NCBI GenBank assembly: GCA_035561515.1
Contig: DATMXP010000060.1
Coordinates: 1-43,421, forward strand
Direction: 5' to 3'
Source of the DNA: Terriglobales bacterium
GTDB taxonomy: Bacteria > Acidobacteriota > Terriglobia > Terriglobales > Acidobacteriaceae
Length of the DNA stretch: 43,421 bases
In this document: piece by piece, positions 35,170 through 41,957 of the stretch
Numbering within the stretch: position 1 is the stretch's first letter
Layout of the letters: each line of letters starts with the position of its first letter
Made by a program: the position numbers and the translations under genes
Notes under the pieces: generated by a model
Database searches by the model: none
Seen by the model: the letters and a program-made list of their open reading frames with translations, nothing else
What the model was told of the DNA's origin: nothing

Positions 35170-36917
35170 CAGATTCCTTCTCCGTTCAGCAGGCTGGTTC
35201 GTCTTGTCAGTCCACGAAATTCGAGCGTCTCCCGAACCTGTTTCGCGGCCAGTTCGTCATCCGCATTCAGCTCCTCAGGTGAAAACTCGAGGAAGCGGTC
35301 TCCCGGAACGAGCACGCGTGCCAGTTCCCGCTGCTCCCAGTCGAATGCCTCGGTTGAAACGATCGCAATCACTCCGGCGTTATTCAGTACCTTCGCCAAC
35401 TCCGGAAGGCTTTGGCTCGCCGTGTTCTCAGCCAGAACATGTACGTGGTATCCAAGCTCGAACAGCTGACGTTCAATCAGGTACGCCAGTTCTGCACGGC
35501 CAGTCAGCCAGATCGTCGCCGGATAATACCCCGCACGTGCGTACCGCTCCGCCGGAGTCAGTCTTCCAGTTCGTTCTTGCAGAGCCGGTCCCGATTTCTG
35601 TTTCTGCGCCCCATCGCCCTTGGCCTCGTCAATCATTCCGGCCGCCACCGTTGCGTTTGTAAGCGGATCGATAAGGATGAAACTGCCGGTCCGCCGATTC
35701 TCCTTGTAGGAATCGAAGAACAGCGGACGATTCGTCTGGATGGTTACCGCGCCGATATCGTTCATGCGCAACTCGGAGTCGGCGATGTGCGCCAGCGTGC
35801 CGATGTCCACCTTGTGTCGGGCGGCAGTCACCGTTGCTGTCACCTGTTGCGTCGTGTGCTTGATCACGTAAGGCTTATGCAGACGCATAGGTTCTTCATG
35901 CATCCACACCAGCCTGGCTTCAAACTGCCTCGCAACGTGGGGCAACTGCAGCGGCGAAACCAGCATGTCTCCGCGGCTGATATCAATTTCATCTTCCAGC
36001 GAGACCGTAACGGACATGCCTTTGGAAGCCGTCGGGACATCGCCGTCAAAACTCGGCATTGCCTTCACTCGGGTGGTGCGGCCCGACGGAAGTACCATGA
36101 CGCTGTCGCCCGCGCGGAGCGTCCCCGAAAGCACCTGGCCCGCATATCCGCGAAACTTCAAATCCGGTCTCAGTACGTATTGCACAGGAAAGCGCAGGGC
36201 CCGCTCGTTATCGCTCGCCGAAACCGGAACTGTTTCCAGTACTTCGAGCAAGCTCTGTTGGCCGTACCACGATGTCCGCAAGCTTCGCGCGACGACGTTG
36301 TCCCCATCGACCGCACTGATCGGAATGAACCGAGCGGAACCAATTCCCAATTGGTTCAAGTAACGTGCAAATTCCTCTTGAATGCGCAGGAAGATGTCTT
36401 CGCGAAAGTCAACAAGGTCCATCTTGTTGACGGCGACCACCACATGCGGAATGCCGAGCAGGGAAGCGATGTAGGCATGACGCCGCGACTGCGGCAGCAC
36501 GCCGTTTCGTGCATCGAGCAGAATGATCGCGAGGTCCGCGGTCGAAGCTCCGGTGGCCATGTTGCGCGTGTACTGCTCATGTCCTGGAGTGTCGGCGATG
36601 ATGAACTTCCGCCGGGCCGTTGCAAAATAACGGTAGGCTACATCGATCGTGATCCCTTGCTCGCGCTCCGCCCTCAGTCCATCCGTCAGCAGCGAAAAAT
36701 CAATTGGCCCGGAAGATCGGTTGATCGCTGACTTCTTCACCGCCGCCAGTTGGTCTTCGTAGACGCCGCGGCAGTCGTAGAGGAGCCGCCCAATGAGCGT
36801 CGACTTGCCATCGTCCACGCTTCCCGCGGTGCTGAAACGCAGCAGTTCTTTCTCTTCGTCCTGCTTCAGGAATGCTTCAATTCCTATCGAAGGTGTGACC
36901 AGTTCGTGTGTCGCCAT
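35169..36917 (-). CDS. cysN: Sulfate adenylyltransferase GTPase subunit with degenerate APS-kinase-like tail
   Basis: 582 residues, about 107 longer than E. coli CysN (475). Couples GTP hydrolysis to APS synthesis by CysD. GTPase motifs are intact: GSVDDGKST (32-40), DTPGH (109-113), NKMD (164-167), followed by two EF-Tu-like beta-barrel domains (about 235-430). Residues about 466-570 resemble APS kinase (CysC), as in CysNC fusions: ATIWLTG, then IERQLFELGYHVHVL, LAKVLNNAGVIAIVS, and EQRELARVLVPGDRFLEF align in order with that fold. The kinase Walker A is gone: GRAELAYL stands where GLSGSGKST is expected, and the DGDN segment is also missing. It is therefore probably a catalytically dead remnant, perhaps structural or sensing nucleotide. 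Confidence 0.93.
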   Translation of the reverse strand: MATHELVTPSIGIEAFLKQDEEKELLRFSTAGSVDDGKSTLIGRLLYDCRGVYEDQLAAVKKSAINRSSGPIDFSLLTDGLRAEREQGITIDVAYRYFATARRKFIIADTPGHEQYTRNMATGASTADLAIILLDARNGVLPQSRRHAYIASLLGIPHVVVAVNKMDLVDFREDIFLRIQEEFARYLNQLGIGSARFIPISAVDGDNVVARSLRTSWYGQQSLLEVLETVPVSASDNERALRFPVQYVLRPDLKFRGYAGQVLSGTLRAGDSVMVLPSGRTTRVKAMPSFDGDVPTASKGMSVTVSLEDEIDISRGDMLVSPLQLPHVARQFEARLVWMHEEPMRLHKPYVIKHTTQQVTATVTAARHKVDIGTLAHIADSELRMNDIGAVTIQTNRPLFFDSYKENRRTGSFILIDPLTNATVAAGMIDEAKGDGAQKQKSGPALQERTGRLTPAERYARAGYYPATIWLTGRAELAYLIERQLFELGYHVHVLAENTASQSLPELAKVLNNAGVIAIVSTEAFDWEQRELARVLVPGDRFLEFSPEELNADDELAAKQVRETLEFRGLTRRTSLLNGEGI

Positions 36918-37852
36918 CAGAAATATCCCTCGCGTTTCTTCAGTTCCATCGATCCTTCCTGGTCGTGATCGATCACGCGGTTCTCGCGCTCAGACCGGCG
37001 AAACGAGATCAGCTCTTCGATGATCTTTGGCACCGTATCGGCGTCGGAGCGAATTGCGCCCGTGCACGGCGTGCACCCGAGCGAGCGCATCCGGCACATC
37101 ACCTTCTGGGGCCGCTCGCCCGCTTTCAGCGGAGGGTTGTGCTCGATGGGAATCAGGCTGTCGCCACGCACCACCATCTCGCGCTCTTTGGCGAAGTACA
37201 GGGGGACAATCGGAATATTCTCCAGGTGGATGTATTGCCAGACGTCCAACTCCGTCCAATTCGACAGCGGAAACACGCGAATGCTCTCGCCCTTATCCAC
37301 GCGCGAGTTAAATAGGTTCCACAACTCGGGACGCTGGTTCTTCGGGTCCCACTGTCCGTGCACGTCGCGGAACGAGTAGATGCGTTCCTTTGCACGCGAT
37401 TTCTCTTCGTCCCGCCGAGCTCCGCCGAATGCCGCATCGAACCCGCCCTCTTCCAATGCGTCCAGCAACGCCCGCGTCTTGAGCAATCCGCAGCACTTTT
37501 GTGTGCCGAGTACATACGGGCTCGCGCCATCGCGAATCGCGTCGCGATTCGTGTGAACAATCAGCCGTGCGCCGATCGACTTCGGATACCAGTCCCGAAA
37601 CTCGATCATTTCGGCAAATTTGTAGGTCGTGTCTATATGCAGCAGAGGGAAGGGGATCTTGCCGGGATAGAAGGCCTTCTGTGCTAGCCTCAACATCACC
37701 GATGAATCTTTGCCGATCGAATACAGCATCACCGGATTGGCAAACTCGGCTGCTACTTCGCGCAGAATGTGAATGCTTTCCGCTTCGAGCACTTGCAGGT
37801 GAGTCAACCGTGTGGGCTGAAAATCGTGACTAACGAAACCTGCGGCACTCAT
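36917..37852 (-). CDS. cysD: Sulfate adenylyltransferase subunit 2
   Basis: 311 residues, the usual CysD length. It joins sulfate and ATP to give APS with CysN as the GTP-driven partner. N-terminal PP-loop SIGKDSS (45-51) binds ATP. Further conserved CysD blocks are PFPLLHIDTTYKFAEMIEFRD, FGGARRDEEKSRAKERI, FNSRVDKGESIRVFPLSNWTE as separate segments, and the C-terminal cysteine-containing CRMRSLGCTPCTGAI. The end GSMELKKREGYF is invariant across the family. Its ATG overlaps the cobA stop by four bases (ATGA) and its stop overlaps the cysN start by one. Confidence 0.97.
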   Translation of the reverse strand: MSAAGFVSHDFQPTRLTHLQVLEAESIHILREVAAEFANPVMLYSIGKDSSVMLRLAQKAFYPGKIPFPLLHIDTTYKFAEMIEFRDWYPKSIGARLIVHTNRDAIRDGASPYVLGTQKCCGLLKTRALLDALEEGGFDAAFGGARRDEEKSRAKERIYSFRDVHGQWDPKNQRPELWNLFNSRVDKGESIRVFPLSNWTELDVWQYIHLENIPIVPLYFAKEREMVVRGDSLIPIEHNPPLKAGERPQKVMCRMRSLGCTPCTGAIRSDADTVPKIIEELISFRRSERENRVIDHDQEGSMELKKREGYF

Positions 37853-38628
37853 CGCAAATCTCCCGACGACGCGGCAAGTACCGCAGTCTCCTGCAACTGA
37901 GCTACCTGCGGAATCAATTGGTCTCGCAAGGCCACCACCCAGCCGATGACGAAAACCGCGGGCGCCTCGACCTCTACCTCGCCTCTTGCGACTTCTTCCA
38001 ATGTTGCCGTCAGTACTCGTTCGCGGTGGGTTGTTGCTCGTTCAATGAAGGCAACTGGTTCGAACGCGGGCCGTCCGGCATCGATGAGCGCCGACGCAAT
38101 CGATGCGCGTTCGCCCACCCCCATCAGCACCACCAGCGTGTCGATCGCGGCATATCGCGACCACTCCGTCGGTTCCTCACCTTTCCTGTGGCCCGTAACC
38201 ACGGTGAAGGCCCTCGAGAGATTCCGATGCGTCAGCGGAATGCCGCACGACGTCGCTGCAGCAATTGACGACGACAGGCCTGGCACCATCTCCACCTCAA
38301 TGCCGTGTTGCGTCAGAAACAGCCATTCGTCTCCGCCACGGCCAAACACGCACGGATCGCCGCTCTTCAGCCGCACAACCAATTTGCCTTCCGTGCTGTG
38401 CAGCAGCATCTGTTCAAAAATCCATTGCTGCACTTCTTCCTGTTCGCCCGGACCTTTTCCGCAAGGGATCAGCTTCGCCTCGGGATGCGCAAGCGCCCGA
38501 ATCTCCGGGCTGACCAGCCGGTCATAGAGCAGCACGTCCGCTTGCTGAAGCAACTTGAGGGCGCGCAACGTCAGCAATTCCGGATCGCCAGGCCCGGCGC
38601 CTACCAGGTACACCTTCCCAAAACCCAT
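37849..38628 (-). CDS. cobA: Uroporphyrinogen-III C-methyltransferase
   Basis: 259 residues from ATG 38628, preceded by GGGGA eight bases upstream; an in-frame GTG at 38643 is possible but less likely. Transfers two methyl groups from S-adenosylmethionine to uroporphyrinogen III, giving precorrin-2, the first step to siroheme. Family motifs: VYLVGAGPGDPELLTLRAL, VLLYDRLVSPEI, VRLKSGDPCVFGRGGDE, VVPGLSSSIAA-like MVPGLSSSIAAATSCGIP, and THRNLSRAFTVVTGH. It is the first structural gene behind the attenuator, so siroheme supply and sulfate reduction are made together. SAM use also ties its cost to methionine. Confidence 0.95.
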   Translation of the reverse strand: MGFGKVYLVGAGPGDPELLTLRALKLLQQADVLLYDRLVSPEIRALAHPEAKLIPCGKGPGEQEEVQQWIFEQMLLHSTEGKLVVRLKSGDPCVFGRGGDEWLFLTQHGIEVEMVPGLSSSIAAATSCGIPLTHRNLSRAFTVVTGHRKGEEPTEWSRYAAIDTLVVLMGVGERASIASALIDAGRPAFEPVAFIERATTHRERVLTATLEEVARGEVEVEAPAVFVIGWVVALRDQLIPQVAQLQETAVLAASSGDLR

Positions 38629-38659
38629 AGAGCAAATCCCCACATCTCGTCAGAAAATG

Positions 38660-38687
38660 AAAAAACCCACGATTGGGATCGTGGGTT
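38660..38687 (-). terminator. Attenuator terminator upstream of cobA
   Basis: On the minus strand AACCCACGAT, loop CCCA, ATCGTGGGTT is a perfect 10-bp stem that runs directly into a six-base T tract (38665-38660). It ends 31 bases before cobA and lies 33 bases past the stop of the Cys-rich leader peptide. As the only strong terminator between promoter and operon, it can work only as a regulated one. Confidence 0.9.
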
Positions 38688-38720
38688 GGTCGGAATCAAT
38701 CGGGAGCTATGTTGAGATTT

Positions 38721-38816
38721 CTATCCCGAGTCCGCCGGCACCCACACACGGCAACAACACATACACATGCACATGTGCTTGGTGCAGGTGTCGGCCTTGT
38801 GGGTCGCGGACAACAT
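38721..38816 (-). CDS. Cysteine/methionine-rich leader peptide of the sulfate operon
   Basis: A 31-codon ORF, too short for ordinary gene calling. It begins MLSATHKADTC and has Cys at 11, 16, 18, 20, 21 and 22 and Met at 15, 17 and 19; the core is MCMCMCCC. It ends VWVPADSG at TAG 38721. Six cysteine codons among twelve (codons 11-22) cannot plausibly be chance next to a cysteine-biosynthesis operon. There is no Shine-Dalgarno sequence, and the predicted transcript begins only about five bases before the ATG, so it is probably read from a leaderless mRNA. Expected role: ribosome stalling at Cys codons when cysteinyl-tRNA is short, switching off the terminator downstream. Confidence 0.85.
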   Translation of the reverse strand: MLSATHKADTCTKHMCMCMCCCRVWVPADSG

Positions 38817-38827
38817 AACGAGGTTCG

Positions 38828-38856
38828 TTTATAACGCCGGGCCTCCGCAGTGACAA
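38828..38856 (-). promoter_or_regulatory. Sigma70-like promoter of the sulfate operon
   Basis: On the minus strand TTGTCA (38856-38851), a 17-base spacer, then TATAAA (38833-38828): five of six matches at each box with ideal spacing. The expected start point, about seven bases on, is near 38821, giving a 5' end about five bases before the leader ATG. Confidence 0.75.
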
Positions 38857-39016
38857 ACGCAAAATTTCAATTCAAGGCATCAGCGATTTTCATGCACCCA
38901 TGGCGGGGTTTCGGACATCAAGGTCGAAGCTCGCCATTTGTGCGTCGCCTGGGTTTTTACTCGTCTCATTCATCTTGCCATCCTGCGGCATAGAATTGTT
39001 TGCGTGAGGAACCCCA

Positions 39017-39697
39017 ATGCAAGGAAAGGTCGTACTCATCACCGGCGCCAACGGCGGTCTGGGAACTGACGTCACGCAGGCCTTCTTGTCGGAAGGAGCT
39101 ACCGTTGTCGGAACATCAAGGAGCATTCGCCAGACGGACTTCTCGGGCCAAAACTTCACCGCGATTCCTGCGGACATTACCCAACCCGCTGCCGCCCGCG
39201 AACTGATCGCGAAAATCGTGGAACGCTTCAAGCATATCGACGTCCTCGTCCATGTGATGGGTGGGTTTGCCGCAGGCAAGATACACGACACCGACGATGA
39301 AACCTGGAAGAGAATGCAGGACCTGAACGTTAACTCGGGTTTCTATATAGCGCGAGAAGTGGTTCGAGCCATGCGTGCGACCGGAGGGGGACGCATCATA
39401 GCCATAGGCAGCCTCGCCGCCACCGAGCCGCACGCCGGCATCGGAGCGTACGTCGTCTCCAAAACCGCGCTGACTGTACTCTTCCGTACCATTGCTCTCG
39501 AAAACGCCGACGCAGGAATCACCTCAAACATCGTCCTGCCGGACACCATGGATACACCCGCCAACCGCGCCGCCATGCCGAAAGCCGATCCTTCCAAGTG
39601 GGTGAAACCCGCCGATGTGGCGAAGATCGTACTGACCCTCGCAGGCGACGCTGGCGCCCAGATTAACGGCGCGGTAATACCGGTGTTTGGTTCTTAA
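39017..39697 (+). CDS. Short-chain dehydrogenase/reductase
   Basis: 226-residue NAD(P)-dependent oxidoreductase with a Rossmann fold. The cofactor motif TGANGGLG (9-16) is at the N-terminus, followed by HVMGGFAAGKI (NAG-like block), catalytic Ser in AIGSLAATEP, and YVVSK with catalytic Tyr and Lys. The C-terminal substrate part is short and ends INGAVIPVFGS. The substrate cannot be named. It is divergent from the sulfate operon, with 200 bases between its start and the leader ATG. It is the last gene before the integrated element. Confidence 0.93.
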   Translation: MQGKVVLITGANGGLGTDVTQAFLSEGATVVGTSRSIRQTDFSGQNFTAIPADITQPAAARELIAKIVERFKHIDVLVHVMGGFAAGKIHDTDDETWKRMQDLNVNSGFYIAREVVRAMRATGGGRIIAIGSLAATEPHAGIGAYVVSKTALTVLFRTIALENADAGITSNIVLPDTMDTPANRAAMPKADPSKWVKPADVAKIVLTLAGDAGAQINGAVIPVFGS

Positions 39698-39712
39698 GTC
39701 TAAGGGGTGTAC

Positions 39713-39735
39713 TGGCGGAGAGAGAGGGATTCGAA
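39713..39735 (-). other. tRNA-Ser 3' fragment, putative attachment site
   Basis: On the minus strand these 23 bases read as the 3' end of a tRNA-Ser: TTCGAAT loop, CCCTC T-stem arm, TCTCTCCG with discriminator G, and CCA. The bases just upstream (GCGGA) do not pair properly with the T-stem arm, and no D or anticodon arm follows, so the gene is only a tail. On the plus strand it encodes the peptide WRRERDSNP, familiar from the ends of tRNA-targeting integrase genes. This is the usual duplicated core left by tyrosine-recombinase integration. The missing 5' part lies on the side of the unusual genes. Confidence 0.75.
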
Positions 39736-39925
39736 TCCGCCTGTGAACGTAAAACCAAGTACTTACAGAGCACGGACGGCAACGAAACTCCATGAAAAGC
39801 AGTGGTAGTTCGTCTTAATGGATTGCAAATTGATTGCAAGCACCGTCGTTACCAGCTTTGTTACCACAGTTGATTCGCAATCTATTCGTTGGAATGGTGA
39901 ATGGGTCAGGCTTACGATAGCAGCC

Positions 39926-40687
39926 ATGATGCAAGACGAAGTGCGGAATTGGTTGGAGAAACAGGGATATCCTCTTGAAATGAGGGCTGCTTCGCTCTTC
40001 AAACAAGCTGGCTTTGAGGTTAGACAATCTTGGTACTACCCAGACGCCGAAACGGGAAAATCTAGGGAGCTTGACATTCTGGTTCGCGACCCGGACTTCA
40101 TCGGTATTGTTGACATCGAGTTTGCAATCGAGTGCAAAGCAATCAAGAAGCCGTGGCTGGTTTTGTCCACGAGCGAAACAGTCTCATACAACCGGGCCTT
40201 TTCATTCGCGATAACTTCGGAAGCGGCAAGACGCTTTGTTTGTTCGCCTGAAAGGATACACTGGTTTCTCGACAATCTGGCGTGGTTTAGTAAAGATGAC
40301 CTGACTGGATATTCTCTGCGGCAAAGTTTTTCCGACGGTCAAGAGGACATCCCTTACGCGACAGGGATGAGTGTCTTGAAAGCCGCTCATTGTCGCCTAG
40401 AGAAAGCCCCGCGTCCAAAGTGTCCCAAGTTTCAGTTCATCTTTCCCGTTATCGTGATAGATAGTCCTCTACTTCGATGCTGGCTTGGCGGGAATGGGCA
40501 GCTAGAGATGCAGGAAGTCTCTGAGGGTGAATACCTCTTCGACCCGGCGAATTCTAATATCAGGGGAACAGCAATTCGTGTGGTGACGCTGAGCGGCTTG
40601 CCCAAGTTTGTGAAGACCGCCAAATTCGTTGCAGAGCAGGTCAGAGCCTATCTGAAACCCGAGGTAGACCGCTTCATGAAATTATGA
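39926..40687 (+). CDS. PD-(D/E)xK nuclease-like protein of unknown function
   Basis: 253 residues from ATG 39926; the frame is open to 39818, but that part lacks protein-like character. Near the N-terminus is a segment typical of restriction-endonuclease-like folds: helix (AASLFKQAGFEVRQSWYYPD), then RELDILV with Asp50 and, 19 residues on, IECKAIKK with Glu69-x-Lys71. This is the D-Xn-ExK pattern of Mrr/VSR-type and tRNA-intron-like nucleases. The rest (about 90-253) is not recognised and could be a target-binding or partner domain. In an integrated element it may serve in defence against foreign DNA; that is inference. Its stop is ten bases from the stop of the convergent gene. Confidence 0.65.
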   Translation: MMQDEVRNWLEKQGYPLEMRAASLFKQAGFEVRQSWYYPDAETGKSRELDILVRDPDFIGIVDIEFAIECKAIKKPWLVLSTSETVSYNRAFSFAITSEAARRFVCSPERIHWFLDNLAWFSKDDLTGYSLRQSFSDGQEDIPYATGMSVLKAAHCRLEKAPRPKCPKFQFIFPVIVIDSPLLRCWLGGNGQLEMQEVSEGEYLFDPANSNIRGTAIRVVTLSGLPKFVKTAKFVAEQVRAYLKPEVDRFMKL

Positions 40688-40697
40688 GGGATACCAA

Positions 40698-41444
40698 TTA
40701 TTTGCATTTTCCCGTTCGAGCACACCAAGAATTCACACTGTCGATGTCGAACATAGCTGCGTGTTCACCGCTTAGTTCTCGGAAGGCAAAGAAGGCTAAA
40801 GCGACACGGTTTAAGTCCGGTGAGTTGTTAATTATGCGAACAACATCGCGGATCGTCTCAGGCACTGGCTCGCTTTCGTCAGCGTCTCTGAAGTTTGAGG
40901 TCTGCAAAGCCTTTAGCGCAGGCTCGTTGCCGTTTTTGACAAACTGTCCCCAAGAGCTTTCGTAATGCTGTGTAGTGCTAGAAAGAGTGGTGTCTGCAAA
41001 CCGCAGAACGGCCGGGTCGTGTGTCTGCTTGCGGATTGCACGAATCTCGTCGAATCCTGAGCGGTATCCGATACGCATTCGCGTGTCGCTCTCCGAGATT
41101 TGGCCTACAAACAAGACTAACTCCTGAAGTGGCTTGAGCCGCTGACCCAGTTGTTCTTGAATGAGTTTGTCAGTGACACTCCCCACTTTGTGTCTCGCGG
41201 CCTCCAGAATCATCGCATTGATGTTATTTTCATCAAAGGCATCCTTGACGCTTCTTGCAGCCTCGTCCTTCGCGATGCGTTCCGCCTCGCTCTTAGCGTC
41301 GGCACGGACATCTCTCAGGTTGGAATAGAACAAATAGCCCGCAGCCCCGAGGAGAAGAGTCATGAACGCCGCAGTTAGCGTAACCAGATATTTGAAATAC
41401 GAGCTTATGCGGTCGTACTCAAGGTGTGCTGCTTCATCACTCAT
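40698..41444 (-). CDS. Single-TM membrane protein with coiled-coil region, function unknown
   Basis: 248 residues, family not recognised. A short cytoplasmic start is followed by one clear transmembrane helix (about 19-40, LVTLTAAFMTLLLGAAGYLF), a charged alpha-helical stretch likely to be coiled coil (about 44-75), and a soluble domain rich in helices. The last part, with VAFFAFRELSGEHAAMFDID, resembles a helical repeat. GAGG lies seven bases before ATG 41444. It faces the nuclease-like gene, so they do not share a transcript. A membrane-tethered effector or sensor of the element is conceivable but unsupported. Confidence 0.65.
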   Translation of the reverse strand: MSDEAAHLEYDRISSYFKYLVTLTAAFMTLLLGAAGYLFYSNLRDVRADAKSEAERIAKDEAARSVKDAFDENNINAMILEAARHKVGSVTDKLIQEQLGQRLKPLQELVLFVGQISESDTRMRIGYRSGFDEIRAIRKQTHDPAVLRFADTTLSSTTQHYESSWGQFVKNGNEPALKALQTSNFRDADESEPVPETIRDVVRIINNSPDLNRVALAFFAFRELSGEHAAMFDIDSVNSWCARTGKCK

Positions 41445-41454
41445 GACGTGGCCT

Positions 41455-41649
41455 CTAGATGTAATTGCTTCTTAATGCAGAGCATTCTACCAGTGGATTT
41501 AACCTTGGGGTCATGATTGTGGAGAGGCTTTCCGCTTTTGGAACATCTCCTATTGTCTGGTTAATCGCTAGGATTCGATTTAAGGCGCCGCCATTTCCGA
41601 GGCCCCTAACCACGTCGTTGGGGTATAGTAGTTCGGCATTAGCTAGCAT
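41455..41649 (-). CDS. Possible small ORF upstream of the membrane protein
   Basis: 64 codons, beginning MLANAELLYPNDVVRGLG, ending ten bases before the start of the TM protein on the same strand. The composition is protein-like and the ribosome site of the next gene overlaps its stop, suggesting coupling. It has no ribosome site of its own, and an ORF of similar length exists on the other strand. Could equally be a fragment of a decayed gene. Confidence 0.3.
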   Translation of the reverse strand: MLANAELLYPNDVVRGLGNGGALNRILAINQTIGDVPKAESLSTIMTPRLNPLVECSALRSNYI

Positions 41650-41700
41650 TTGAGCGATTGCGAGACAGTCAGATACCTTGGAATGGAGGTCTACAGCGCG

Positions 41701-41898
41701 ATGGCTATTTCAACTTGCCCGAAGTGTCCCAGCACGGCGTTTGAGACCAAAGAAGCAAGCCCGAACAACTCGAATTTCCGTCTAATGTTCGTCCAATGTG
41801 CAGCTTGTGGTGCTGTTGTCGGAGTAATGGACTTCTACAATATAGGCGGAATGCTGCAAACGCTGGCAAAGAAACTCGGCGTCGGCTCTATCTCTTAG
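41701..41898 (+). CDS. Small zinc-ribbon protein
   Basis: 65 residues from ATG 41701 (GGAGG at 41685-41689, 11 bases upstream; ATG 41683 is an alternative). CPKC near the start and CAAC about 27 residues later form one zinc site; between them is KEASPNNSNFRLMFVQ. The tail reads GVVGVMDFYNIGGMLQTLAKKLGV with small variation. I recall similar small proteins, with the VVGVMDFYNIG-like block, as widespread hypothetical genes in accessory DNA. No function is known to me. Confidence 0.7.
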   Translation: MAISTCPKCPSTAFETKEASPNNSNFRLMFVQCAACGAVVGVMDFYNIGGMLQTLAKKLGVGSIS

Positions 41899-41957
41899 TG
41901 CCGAAACTTTTTAGTGCGGGTGGTGTTTGCATATGTACAAACTTTCATAACTATTCC

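Larger units (their letters stand above)
38660..38822 (-). promoter_or_regulatory. Predicted transcription attenuator (four pairing segments)
   Basis: Within the leader RNA four segments can pair alternatively. Segment 1: ACCCACA (38804-38798), codons 5-7 of the leader ORF. Segment 2: TGTGGGT (38746-38740), just after the Cys run. Segment 3: ACCCAC (38686-38681), the 5' arm of the terminator. Segment 4: its 3' arm. 1 pairs with 2 over seven bases, 2 with 3 over six, 3 with 4 over ten. A ribosome stalled early in the Cys codons would cover segment 1, freeing 2 to trap 3 and prevent termination, as in the trp attenuator. The segments are seen; the mechanism is inferred. Confidence 0.75.
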
